Shown here in pieces: positions 1 to 5,076 of a stretch of DNA of 5,076 nucleotides (within the stretch, counting starts at the first letter, position 1; every line of letters begins with the position of its first letter). A program made the translations under genes and the position numbers. Where the stretch lies: the NCBI GenBank assembly GCA_028290085.1, contig JAQGKN010000201.1, forward strand, positions 1 to 5,076, written 5' to 3'. This stretch comes from Hyphomicrobiales bacterium (lineage in GTDB: Bacteria; Pseudomonadota; Alphaproteobacteria; Rhizobiales; Beijerinckiaceae). A model generated the notes under the pieces. The model was given only the letters and a program-made list of their open reading frames with translations. It searched no databases and was not told the DNA's origin.

Positions 1-1272
1 TGGAAGGCCGAGAAGGACAAGCTCGGCGAAGCGCAGAAGCTCAAGGAACAGCTCGAAGCCGCCCGCAATGAACTCGCCCAGTCCCAGCGTCGCGGAGAAT
101 ATCAACGCGCCGGTGAGCTGACCTATGGCGTCATTCCCGAGCTGGAAAAGAAACTCGGCGACACCGAGAGCAAGGCGGGCACCGCGCTCGTCGAGGAAGA
201 GGTGACCGCCGATCACGTGGCGCAGGTCGTGTCCCGCTGGACTGGCGTACCTGTCGACAAGATGCTTCAGGGCGAGCGCGATAAATTGCTCAAGATGGAG
301 GAAAGCCTCGCCAAACGTGTTGTCGGCCAAAAAGAAGCGGTTCGCGCCGTCTCCACCGCCGTGCGGCGCGCGCGCGCGGGCTTGCAGGATCCCAACCGAC
401 CCATCGGTTCCTTCATGTTCCTGGGGCCGACGGGCGTGGGCAAGACGGAGCTCACCAAAGCACTCGCAGCCTTCATGTTCGACGACGAAACGGCCATGGT
501 TCGCCTCGACATGTCCGAATACATGGAGAAACACTCTGTCTCCCGGCTCATCGGCGCACCTCCCGGCTATGTCGGATACGAAGAGGGCGGCGCTCTGACG
601 GAAGCCGTGCGGCGTCGGCCTTATCAGGTTGTCCTATTCGACGAGATCGAGAAGGCGCATCCGGACGTTTTCAATGTTCTGTTGCAAGTGCTCGATGACG
701 GACGCCTGACCGATGGCCAGGGACGCACCGTCGACTTCCGCAATGTGCTCGTGATCATGACGTCGAATCTTGGCGCGGAATATCTCGTCAGCCAAAGCGA
801 GGGCGAGGATTCCTCGGCGGTCTACAATGAAGTCATGTCGGTTGTGCGCAGCCACTTCCGGCCGGAGTTCCTGAACCGGGTCGATGAGATCGTGCTGTTC
901 CATCGCCTTCAACGCGAGGATATGGGCGCCATTGTCGATATCCAGATGGTACGTCTCGGTCGCCTGCTCGAAGACCGCAAGATCACGCTCGACCTCGATG
1001 CCAAGGCCAGGCAGTGGCTCGCCGACAAGGGCTACGATCCGGCTTACGGCGCGCGGCCATTGAAGCGCGTCATCCAGAAGTCCGTGCAGGATCCTCTCGC
1101 CGAAAGCATTCTCGCCGGTGATGTGACGGACGGTGAGATCGTCCATATCAGCGCCACCAAAGCGGGGCTGACAATCGGCGGCCATGTGGTGGCCACCGGC
1201 GATTCCGAACGCGATCGCGGCAATGCTGGGCGTGTGGTGCACTTCCCGAAGGGCTCGGGCCCGTTACAATAA
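1..1272 (+). CDS. clpB: ATP-dependent chaperone ClpB, C-terminal half (5'-truncated by window edge)
   Basis: ClpB is the hexameric cytosolic AAA+ disaggregase that, with DnaK/DnaJ/GrpE, threads aggregated proteins through its pore. The frame is open from base 1, so the start lies outside; 423 residues are present. Residues 1-60 are the end of the coiled-coil middle domain ([15 protein letters not shown]), which separates ClpB from ClpA and ClpC. The second ATPase domain follows: Walker A GPTGVGKT (142-149), pore loop GYVG (189-192), Walker B VVLFDE (210-215), sensor 1 TSN (254-256), arginine finger in FLNR (R293) and sensor 2 GARPLKR (350-356). All key residues are intact. By alignment from memory with E. 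coli ClpB, the fragment begins near residue 464. The tail after the last conserved strand (ending near GLTIGG) is roughly 30 residues and polar, longer than in E. coli. The gene ends with TAA and a strong terminator and converges on the hydratase operon. Heat-shock control is expected for the family, but its promoter is not in view. Confidence 0.97.
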   Translation, partial: WKAEKDKLGEAQKLKEQLEAARNELAQSQRRGEYQRAGELTYGVIPELEKKLGDTESKAGTALVEEEVTADHVAQVVSRWTGVPVDKMLQGERDKLLKMEESLAKRVVGQKEAVRAVSTAVRRARAGLQDPNRPIGSFMFLGPTGVGKTELTKALAAFMFDDETAMVRLDMSEYMEKHSVSRLIGAPPGYVGYEEGGALTEAVRRRPYQVVLFDEIEKAHPDVFNVLLQVLDDGRLTDGQGRTVDFRNVLVIMTSNLGAEYLVSQSEGEDSSAVYNEVMSVVRSHFRPEFLNRVDEIVLFHRLQREDMGAIVDIQMVRLGRLLEDRKITLDLDAKARQWLADKGYDPAYGARPLKRVIQKSVQDPLAESILAGDVTDGEIVHISATKAGLTIGGHVVATGDSERDRGNAGRVVHFPKGSGPLQ

Positions 1273-1297
1273 GGCGCTAATCGGAACGATCGATAAA

Positions 1298-1330
1298 GGG
1301 GTGGGGCCGATGGTCCCACCCCGATTTTTT
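1298..1330 (+). terminator. Rho-independent terminator after clpB
   Basis: An 11-bp stem, GGGGTGGGGCC (1298-1308) with GGTCCCACCCC (1312-1322), closes a GAT loop with one G-T wobble. It is followed by GA and six T residues (1325-1330). It starts 26 bp after the clpB stop codon. Read on the minus strand, the same stem follows the nthA stop and is trailed only by TTTA, so it could weakly stop the convergent operon too. Confidence 0.92.
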
Positions 1331-1334
1331 GCCG

Positions 1335-1967
1335 TCACGGCTGACGAACGACGGCAACACCGATCATGGAATCTCGCGAAACGAGTTCAGCCAATGCGGC
1401 CTCGTCCAGACTCTCTGTGCCGGCCGGCCGGCGCGGCACGACAAGAAAGCGCATGTCGGCCGTCGAATCATGCACGCGTACCTCCGTCTCTTCCAAGAGC
1501 TGCGTGCCGAACTCGGCCAGAACGGCACGCGGTTCATGCACGATCCGCGCACGGTAGGCGCGGCTTTTGTACCAAGCCGGCGGAAGGCCAAGCAGCTCAC
1601 GCGGATAGCAGGAGCACAGGGTACAGACGACGACGTTGTGAACGTCCGCTGTGTTCTCGACTGCGACGAGGCGCGTCGTCGTCATGGGATAACCGAGCTC
1701 GGCCACCGCTGCATTGGCATCGGTCAACAGACGCGTCCGAAAACCGGCATCGCTCCATGCACGCGCCACCACAGCAGCGCCATGCGCGGGCGTGATCTGG
1801 TCGCGCTTTTCGATTGCGGAGCGCACCTCGTCGGCGGTGACGATGCCCTTTTCAATCAGCAGCTCCTTCAGCGCGACACCCAGTATCTGGTAATAGCTGT
1901 GCACCTTGTCGTCGGGCTGCGGCGGAGAATGGGCCGGGTGATCATGGTCGTGATGGTCATGCGGCAT
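1335..1967 (-). CDS. nthA: Cobalt-type nitrile hydratase alpha subunit / thiocyanate hydrolase gamma-like subunit
   Basis: This is the metal-bearing catalytic subunit of the nitrile hydratase family (210 aa, the usual length). Family members hydrate nitriles to amides or, in thiocyanate hydrolase, convert thiocyanate to carbonyl sulfide and ammonia. The metal site VCTLCSC is at residues 114-120 (Cys115, Cys118, Cys120). Thr between the first two cysteines marks the Co(III) type; iron enzymes have Ser. In known members two of these cysteines are oxidised after translation. YPRELLGLPPAWYKS and the C-terminal segment with RPAGT and IGVAV are also family hallmarks. ATG at 1967 is chosen because GAGGGA lies 6 nt upstream, overlapping the previous stop; further upstream the frame runs antisense-like through the neighbour and resembles nothing. 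Residues 3-13 are His/Asp rich, with six His, as I recall for thiocyanate hydrolase gamma. VENTADVHNVVVC before the site looks more like nitrile hydratase alpha. Family certain, substrate not. Confidence 0.95.
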   Translation of the reverse strand: MPHDHHDHDHPAHSPPQPDDKVHSYYQILGVALKELLIEKGIVTADEVRSAIEKRDQITPAHGAAVVARAWSDAGFRTRLLTDANAAVAELGYPMTTTRLVAVENTADVHNVVVCTLCSCYPRELLGLPPAWYKSRAYRARIVHEPRAVLAEFGTQLLEETEVRVHDSTADMRFLVVPRRPAGTESLDEAALAELVSRDSMIGVAVVRQP

Positions 1968-1973
1968 GACGTG

Positions 1974-1979
1974 TCCCTC
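1974..1979 (-). promoter_or_regulatory. Ribosome binding site of nthA
   Basis: GAGGGA on the minus strand lies 6 nt before the ATG at 1967 and overlaps the TGA (1980-1978) of the upstream gene. It decides the nthA start in favour of the His-rich N-terminus and suggests coupled translation. Confidence 0.7.
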
Positions 1980-2262
1980 AAATTTTTTCGAGCCAGTTGC
2001 GATAGAGATCGAGATCAACGCAATCGCGCTCGGAGCCCTGATAGTCGTCCCAGAGATCACTTTGCAGGAAGCGGACTTCGTAGAGTTCCTCAGCCGGTCC
2101 TGTGAGCCGATAGGCGAGCAATTCGGGATTTCCGAAGGCCCCGAAATGGCGCGTTACCCGCCCGATTTTCCCGCGGACATAAACCGGCGTGCGCACATGA
2201 CCCGGTGGATAATCGTCGCGCACACGCACAAGGTCGCCGGGCGCAAATTTCTGGGCGCTCAT
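1978..2262 (-). CDS. Nitrile hydratase beta subunit C-terminal-half protein (SH3-like; thiocyanate hydrolase alpha-like)
   Basis: This 94-aa protein corresponds to the C-terminal, SH3-like beta-barrel half of nitrile hydratase beta, encoded here as its own gene. Residues 5-14 (KFAPGDLVRV) open the barrel. GHVRTPVYVRGKIGRV (21-36) matches the family segment that in two-subunit enzymes carries a conserved arginine contacting the oxidised cysteines of the alpha subunit. LYEVRFLQSDLWDDY (60-74) and the ending LDLYRNWLEKI are also typical. It resembles ScnA of thiocyanate hydrolase (AFGN segment, FxxxDLW, final LEK) as I recall that sequence, but lacks ScnA's N-terminal extension of some 30 residues. 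The ATG (2262-2260) overlaps the TGA of the preceding gene as ATGA, so translation is probably coupled; no strong Shine-Dalgarno is visible. It should assemble with the products of both neighbours. An automatic annotation might call it merely an SH3-like domain protein. Confidence 0.9.
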   Translation of the reverse strand: MSAQKFAPGDLVRVRDDYPPGHVRTPVYVRGKIGRVTRHFGAFGNPELLAYRLTGPAEELYEVRFLQSDLWDDYQGSERDCVDLDLYRNWLEKI

Positions 2263-2600
2263 GGTTTCACATCTTCTGCGCCGGGCGCCAGCTCTCCGCT
2301 TGCGGCGAGACGCTCCCGCACAACGCGGACGCGCGCATCGATCTCGGCTTGGGTAAGCAACCCCTTGTCCACCATCTGGCGAGAAAGTGCCGCAGTCCAG
2401 CGCTCGTAATAGGTGAGAGTCTCATAGGCATCATCGCCGAGGGATTCGACGTAGCGACGATTTTCATGAGTTGTCACGATGACCTTGGCACCAATGACCC
2501 CACGCAAGCCGTCGATCTGCTTCTCCCAGAAGCCCAGTTCGTGCGGCGCTGGATCGATCGGCCCATCATCCAGACCTCCGACATCGTGCGGTCCTCGCAT
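2259..2600 (-). CDS. Nitrile hydratase beta subunit N-terminal-half protein (thiocyanate hydrolase beta-like)
   Basis: This is the first gene of the operon, 113 aa, equivalent to the helical N-terminal half of nitrile hydratase beta and to ScnB of thiocyanate hydrolase. It opens with GPHDVGG (residues 3-9), the family's N-terminal signature. WEKQ (25-28) follows, then ENRRYVESLG (46-55), where R48/R49 align with the beta arginine that contacts the metal-site cysteines. TYYERW (63-68) and VDKGLLTQAEI (77-87) complete the family pattern. The ending RERLAASGELAP resembles ScnB from memory and lacks the long linker that joins the halves in fused beta subunits. The start at 2600 is fixed by GGAGGAA 5 nt upstream and by the signature beginning at once; frame-open sequence to 2684 is not family-like. 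The stop overlaps the next start (ATGA). Nitrile hydratase activators share this fold but lack the PHDVGG start, so I favour a structural subunit. Confidence 0.9.
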   Translation of the reverse strand: MRGPHDVGGLDDGPIDPAPHELGFWEKQIDGLRGVIGAKVIVTTHENRRYVESLGDDAYETLTYYERWTAALSRQMVDKGLLTQAEIDARVRVVRERLAASGELAPGAEDVKP

Positions 2601-2606
2601 ATCCGT

Positions 2607-2612
2607 TCCTCC
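2607..2612 (-). promoter_or_regulatory. Ribosome binding site of the first operon gene
   Basis: GGAGGA on the minus strand, 6 nt before the ATG at 2600, is a near-perfect Shine-Dalgarno. It selects the start that places the PHDVGG signature at the N-terminus. Confidence 0.85.
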
Positions 2613-2630
2613 AAGATGAGCTCTTGCCCT

Positions 2631-2658
2631 ATTCTGGCATGTGAGGCTCGGGACGCAA
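2631..2658 (-). promoter_or_regulatory. Candidate promoter of the hydratase operon
   Basis: On the minus strand, TTGCGT (2658-2653) and CAGAAT (2636-2631) are separated by 16 bp and would start transcription near 2624, just ahead of the Shine-Dalgarno. The match to TTGACA/TATAAT is only 3 of 6 and 4 of 6, so this is a position-based guess. Confidence 0.25.
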
Positions 2659-2659
2659 C

Positions 2660-2672
2660 CACCGGAGCGGTG
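2660..2672. repeat. Small inverted repeat, possible operator
   Basis: CACCG (2660-2664), spacer GAG, CGGTG (2668-2672) is a perfect 5-bp inverted repeat. It sits beside the candidate -35 of the minus-strand operon and is flanked by CAAC (2656-2659) and GTTG (2677-2680), which extend the symmetry imperfectly. It could be a regulator site or chance in GC-rich DNA. Confidence 0.3.
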
Positions 2673-2694
2673 AGACGTTGGCAATTATCTGGTC

Positions 2695-2709
2695 GGCGCA
2701 TTTTGCGCC
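2695..2709 (+). repeat. Small hairpin upstream of the BA14K gene
   Basis: GGCGCA (2695-2700) and TGCGCC (2704-2709) form a perfect 6-bp stem with a TTT loop, about 50 bp before the start codon. It has no T-run, so it is not an evident terminator; it may lie in the leader or promoter. Confidence 0.35.
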
Positions 2710-2732
2710 TCGGCCCGACGCTCGGCCCCGAC
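2709..2732 (+). repeat. Imperfect 12-bp tandem repeat
   Basis: CTCGGCCCGACG (2709-2720) is followed directly by CTCGGCCCCGAC (2721-2732). A looser copy, GGCTCGACCC, lies at 2740-2749. The repeats fall between the hairpin and the Shine-Dalgarno of the BA14K gene; function unknown. Confidence 0.5.
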
Positions 2733-2749
2733 CTGTCAGGGCTCGACCC

Positions 2750-2754
2750 GGAGG
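2750..2754 (+). promoter_or_regulatory. Ribosome binding site of the BA14K-family gene
   Basis: GGAGG lies 4 nt before ATG at 2759. It supports this start over in-frame TTG at 2678, because translation from here begins directly with a signal peptide. Confidence 0.75.
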
Positions 2755-2758
2755 TAAG

Positions 2759-3154
2759 ATGCGTAAAATACTTATGAGCGGGCTCGCGCTCGCCGCGATC
2801 GGCATGGCGAGCAGCAGCGCGCTGGCGCAAACAGCGCGTCTCGATATGAACGTCGCAAAGGGAATCTCGTCTCAGATGGGCGTGACCGACGTGCAATATC
2901 GCCGCTACAATCGCGGCTACGGATATCGCCGATATGACAACGGTGCGGCTATTGGCGCGGGCATCGCCGGGCTTGCTGCCGGCGCCATCATCGGTGGGGC
3001 CATCGCCAACTCGCAGCAGCCGACCTATTACGAAGGTGGCCAGGGCATCGTCGGTGGCGATGAAGAATCCTACTGCATGCAGCGCTTCAGGTCCTACGAT
3101 CCCCGGAGCGGCACCTATCTGGGCTACGACGGAATGCGCCATTCCTGCCCGTAA
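2759..3154 (+). CDS. Secreted BA14K-family protein
   Basis: A 131-aa exported protein. Residues 1-23 are a clear Sec signal peptide: basic MRK start, hydrophobic core, and ALA before Q24 as a likely signal peptidase I site. A Tyr/Arg-rich stretch follows (YRRYNRGYGYRRYDNG, 47-62). Next comes a hydrophobic Gly/Ala segment with glycine-zipper spacing (63-83), which could insert in a membrane or pack helices. The C-terminus, YCMQRFRSYDPRSGTYLGYDG (105-125) then RHSC, is the BA14K motif, named after an immunoreactive 14-kDa Brucella abortus protein and typical of Hyphomicrobiales. C106 and C130 could form a disulfide in the periplasm. Lectin-like activity has been reported for the Brucella protein, but the role here is unknown. 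It is divergent from the hydratase operon and convergent with ecm; nothing links it functionally to either. Confidence 0.9.
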   Translation: MRKILMSGLALAAIGMASSSALAQTARLDMNVAKGISSQMGVTDVQYRRYNRGYGYRRYDNGAAIGAGIAGLAAGAIIGGAIANSQQPTYYEGGQGIVGGDEESYCMQRFRSYDPRSGTYLGYDGMRHSCP

Positions 3155-3166
3155 CCGCTGATCTTG

Positions 3167-3190
3167 CGGGTCTGTCCAATGGCAGGCCCG
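3167..3190. terminator. Possible stem-loop between convergent BA14K gene and ecm
   Basis: CGGGTCTG (3167-3174) and CAGGCCCG (3183-3190) pair over 8 bp with one G-T wobble around an 8-nt loop. It fills most of the 36-bp gap and touches the ecm stop codon. Neither strand has a T-run after it, so intrinsic termination would be weak; it may only protect 3' ends. Confidence 0.35.
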
Positions 3191-5076
3191 TCAGGTTCGC
3201 TCGTCCACGATGCGCACGATGTCGGCCATGATCGTGTTGAGTTCGAAATCCTTGGGCGTGTAGACGGCCGCGACACCCTCGGCGCGCAGGCGTGCTTCGT
3301 CGTCTGGCGGGATGATCCCGCCGACGACCAGTGGAATATCCAATCCCTCAGCCTTCATCCGCGCGATGACATCGCGAACAAGCGGCACGTGAGATCCCGA
3401 AAGGATCGAAAGCCCGATGCAATGCACGTTTCCGTCGCGCGCCGCACGGATGATCTCCTCGGGCGTGAAACGGATACCCTCGTAGACGACGTCCATGCCG
3501 GAATCTCGCGCGCGCACGGCGATCTGCTCGGCTCCGTTGGAATGACCATCAAGGCCCGGCTTGCCCATCAGGAAAGTGACGCGACGCCCGAGCTTTTGCG
3601 ACACACGTTCAACCTCGGCGCGCACCTCGTCGAGTTCTCCGGCCACCTGCCGCGCCGCGCGTCCCACACCCGTCGGCGCGCGATATTCACCGAACGTTTC
3701 TCGGAGCACACCACCCCATTCACCGGTGGTCACACCGGCCTTCGCTGCGACGATGGACGGCTCCATGATGTTGCGCCCCTCAGCCGCCGCCGCCCGCATG
3801 CCGGCAAGCGCTGAAGCAACCGCTGCAGGATCACGCGCAGCGCGCCAAGCCTGCAGCCGAGCGATCTGTTCCGCCTCGACATGTTCGGGCACAACCATGA
3901 TCGCACTGTCGCCTGTCGTCAGAGGCGAGGGCTCACTTTCAAGAAAGCGGTTCACGCCAATCACAACTTGATCACCGCGCTCGATTCCTTCGAGCCTCTG
4001 TGTGTTGGATTCGACGAGCTTCGTTTTCATGTAGCCACTCTCGACGGCCACGACGGCACCGCCCATCTGGTCAATCAGCGCGAGCTCGGCCCGCGCCTCC
4101 ACCTTGAGCTGCTCGACCTTGCGCTCCACCTCGTGGCTGCCTTCGAAGAGATCGCCATATTCGAGAAGGTCGGTCTCGTAGGCCATGATTTGCTGGATGC
4201 GTAGCGACCATTGCTGATCGAAGGGGCGCGGCAGCCCGAGTGCTTCGTTCCATGCCGGCAGCTGGACAGCTCTGGCGCGCGCGTTTTTCGACAACACCAC
4301 GGCAAGCATTTCGATCAGGATGCGATAGACGTTGTTTTCCGGCTGCTGCTCGGTTAGACTAAGCGAATTGACCTGAACGCCATAGCGGAACCGTCGGAAC
4401 TTCTCCTCTTCGATCCCGTAGCGCTCACGCGTGATCTCGTCCCAGAGTTCCGTGAATGCACGCATCTTGCAGAGCTCGGTCACGAACCGCATGCCCGCAT
4501 TCACGAAGAAGGAAATGCGGCCAACGACCTCACCAAGATCCTTCGGCTCCAGATCGCCGGATGCACGCACCGTATCGAGAACAGCGATCGCAGTCGCTAA
4601 TGCGAAACTCAATTCCTGAACCGGCGTCGCCCCTGCCTCCTGCAAATGGTAGGAGCAGACATTCATCGGATTCCATTTAGGCATATGCCTTGTTGTGAAT
4701 AGGATCATGTCCTTGGTCAGACGCATCGAAGGCGCTGGTGGAAAGACATAGGTACCGCGCGATAGATATTCCTTGATGATGTCGTTTTGCGTCGTCCCTT
4801 GAAGGGCCTCGCGAGGCGCGCCCTGCACGTCGGCCGCCGCGATGTAGAGAGCCATCAGCCAAGGCGCTGTCGCATTGATGGTCATGGACGTGTTCATGTC
4901 GGAGATGGGGATCCCGTCGAACAACGTCTGCATGTCGCCGAGGTGGCAGATGGGAACACCGACCTTGCCGACTTCGCCACGCGCGAGCAGATGATCTGAG
5001 TCGTAGCCCGTCTGCGTCGGCAGATCGAAAGCCACGGAAAGGCCCGTCTGGCCCTTCGCAAGATTGCCGCGGTAGA
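3191..5076 (-). CDS. ecm: Ethylmalonyl-CoA mutase (MeaA), N-terminus cut by window edge
   Basis: This adenosylcobalamin-dependent mutase converts (2S)-ethylmalonyl-CoA to methylsuccinyl-CoA in the ethylmalonyl-CoA pathway, which assimilates acetyl-CoA in bacteria lacking isocitrate lyase. About 627 residues are visible; the frame stays open to base 5076 (YRGNLAKGQTGLSVAFDLPT), so the start lies outside and perhaps 30-50 residues are missing. The catalytic TIM barrel fills the first two thirds, with SMTINATAPWLMALYIAAAD and CSYHLQEAGATPVQEL as its markers; the latter holds the family's catalytic His. The C-terminal B12-binding domain (about the last 130 residues) has GLDGHSNG (DxHxxG, with His as lower cobalt ligand, codon 3544-3542), LSILSGS and VVGGIIP. 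TINATAP and GLDGHSNG differ from methylmalonyl-CoA mutase (TMNGAVLP, GQDGHDRG) and fit Ecm. A single chain with both domains also excludes split isobutyryl-CoA mutase. No break is seen. Confidence 0.95.
   Translation of the reverse strand, partial: YRGNLAKGQTGLSVAFDLPTQTGYDSDHLLARGEVGKVGVPICHLGDMQTLFDGIPISDMNTSMTINATAPWLMALYIAAADVQGAPREALQGTTQNDIIKEYLSRGTYVFPPAPSMRLTKDMILFTTRHMPKWNPMNVCSYHLQEAGATPVQELSFALATAIAVLDTVRASGDLEPKDLGEVVGRISFFVNAGMRFVTELCKMRAFTELWDEITRERYGIEEEKFRRFRYGVQVNSLSLTEQQPENNVYRILIEMLAVVLSKNARARAVQLPAWNEALGLPRPFDQQWSLRIQQIMAYETDLLEYGDLFEGSHEVERKVEQLKVEARAELALIDQMGGAVVAVESGYMKTKLVESNTQRLEGIERGDQVVIGVNRFLESEPSPLTTGDSAIMVVPEHVEAEQIARLQAWRAARDPAAVASALAGMRAAAAEGRNIMEPSIVAAKAGVTTGEWGGVLRETFGEYRAPTGVGRAARQVAGELDEVRAEVERVSQKLGRRVTFLMGKPGLDGHSNGAEQIAVRARDSGMDVVYEGIRFTPEEIIRAARDGNVHCIGLSILSGSHVPLVRDVIARMKAEGLDIPLVVGGIIPPDDEARLRAEGVAAVYTPKDFELNTIMADIVRIVDERT

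Larger units (their letters stand above)
2601..2758. other. Divergent intergenic region between hydratase operon and BA14K gene
   Basis: This 158-bp stretch must hold the promoters of both the minus-strand operon and the plus-strand BA14K gene. It contains two ribosome binding sites at its ends, a weak sigma70-like pair on the minus strand, a 5-bp inverted repeat (2660-2672), a 6-bp hairpin (2695-2709) and a 12-bp tandem repeat (2709-2732). For the plus strand, TTGGCA at 2678-2683 could be a -35 element, but no acceptable -10 follows at 16-18 bp. No cobalamin riboswitch motif and no small gene were seen. Confidence 0.8.

Noticed and set aside
634..1242. Minus-strand open frame (202 codons) inside clpB
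   Set aside because: Fully antisense to the conserved AAA+ domain, with no start signal or domain pattern.
1968..2060. Longer alpha subunit starting at 2060
   Set aside because: The extra 31 residues overlap the preceding gene, are not family-like, and the internal ATG at 1967 has a good ribosome binding site.
1329..2105. Long plus-strand open frame (258 codons) opposite the alpha subunit and part of the second half-subunit gene
   Set aside because: It runs antisense to recognised, family-typical proteins, lacks a clear Shine-Dalgarno and resembles nothing; long antisense frames are common in GC-rich coding DNA.
2259..2600. First operon gene as a nitrile hydratase activator rather than a subunit
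   Set aside because: The fold is shared, but the GPHDVGG start, the RR pair and the ScnB-like ending fit a structural beta half better.
2678..2758. Upstream TTG start giving the BA14K protein a 27-residue N-terminal extension
   Set aside because: The extension is Arg/Pro-rich and would bury the signal peptide; ATG at 2759 has GGAGG upstream.
2601..2758. Cobalamin or other riboswitch controlling the cobalt enzyme
   Set aside because: The predicted leader is only about 20-25 nt for the operon, and no B12-box-like element was recognised on either strand.
2474..3142. Minus-strand open frame (222 codons) covering the divergent intergenic region and the BA14K gene
   Set aside because: It conflicts with the signal-peptide and BA14K-motif protein on the plus strand and with the well-supported operon start at 2600.
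3164..3814. Plus-strand open frame (216 codons) opposite the B12 domain of ecm
   Set aside because: Antisense to the conserved DxHxxG domain; no family resemblance.

Overview
The window looks like chromosomal DNA of a GC-rich alphaproteobacterium, most likely of the order Hyphomicrobiales (Rhizobiales). Three things point there: a small secreted protein with a BA14K-type C-terminal motif (a family typical of that order), an ethylmalonyl-CoA mutase, and a three-gene nitrile hydratase / thiocyanate hydrolase set. No mobile element, CRISPR array, tRNA or rRNA was seen. Genus cannot be fixed from this sequence.

Layout, left to right. (1) 1-1272, plus: 3' half of clpB, the Hsp100 disaggregase, cut by the left edge, followed by a strong intrinsic terminator at 1298-1330. 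(2) 2600-1335, minus: a compact three-gene operon. It encodes an N-terminal-half beta-like subunit (113 aa), a C-terminal SH3-like-half beta subunit (94 aa) and a cobalt-type alpha subunit (210 aa, VCTLCSC metal site). The first two genes overlap by ATGA and the third follows after 10 bp. Order and split match thiocyanate hydrolase (scnB-scnA-scnC) rather than the usual two-subunit nitrile hydratase. (3) 2601-2758: a 158-bp divergent intergenic region with small repeats and a weak candidate promoter. (4) 2759-3154, plus: a secreted BA14K-family protein. (5) 5076-3191, minus: almost complete ecm (meaA), ethylmalonyl-CoA mutase, missing only its N-terminus beyond the right edge. It converges on the BA14K gene with a 36-bp gap.

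The genes do not form one pathway. ClpB is protein quality control. The hydratase/hydrolase operon would turn a nitrile into an amide, or thiocyanate into carbonyl sulfide and ammonia. Ecm is the B12-dependent step of the ethylmalonyl-CoA pathway for acetyl-CoA assimilation. The most interesting part is the split-beta cobalt enzyme: its substrate cannot be decided from sequence alone, it has a His/Asp-rich N-terminus on the metal subunit, and no maturation (activator) gene lies beside it.
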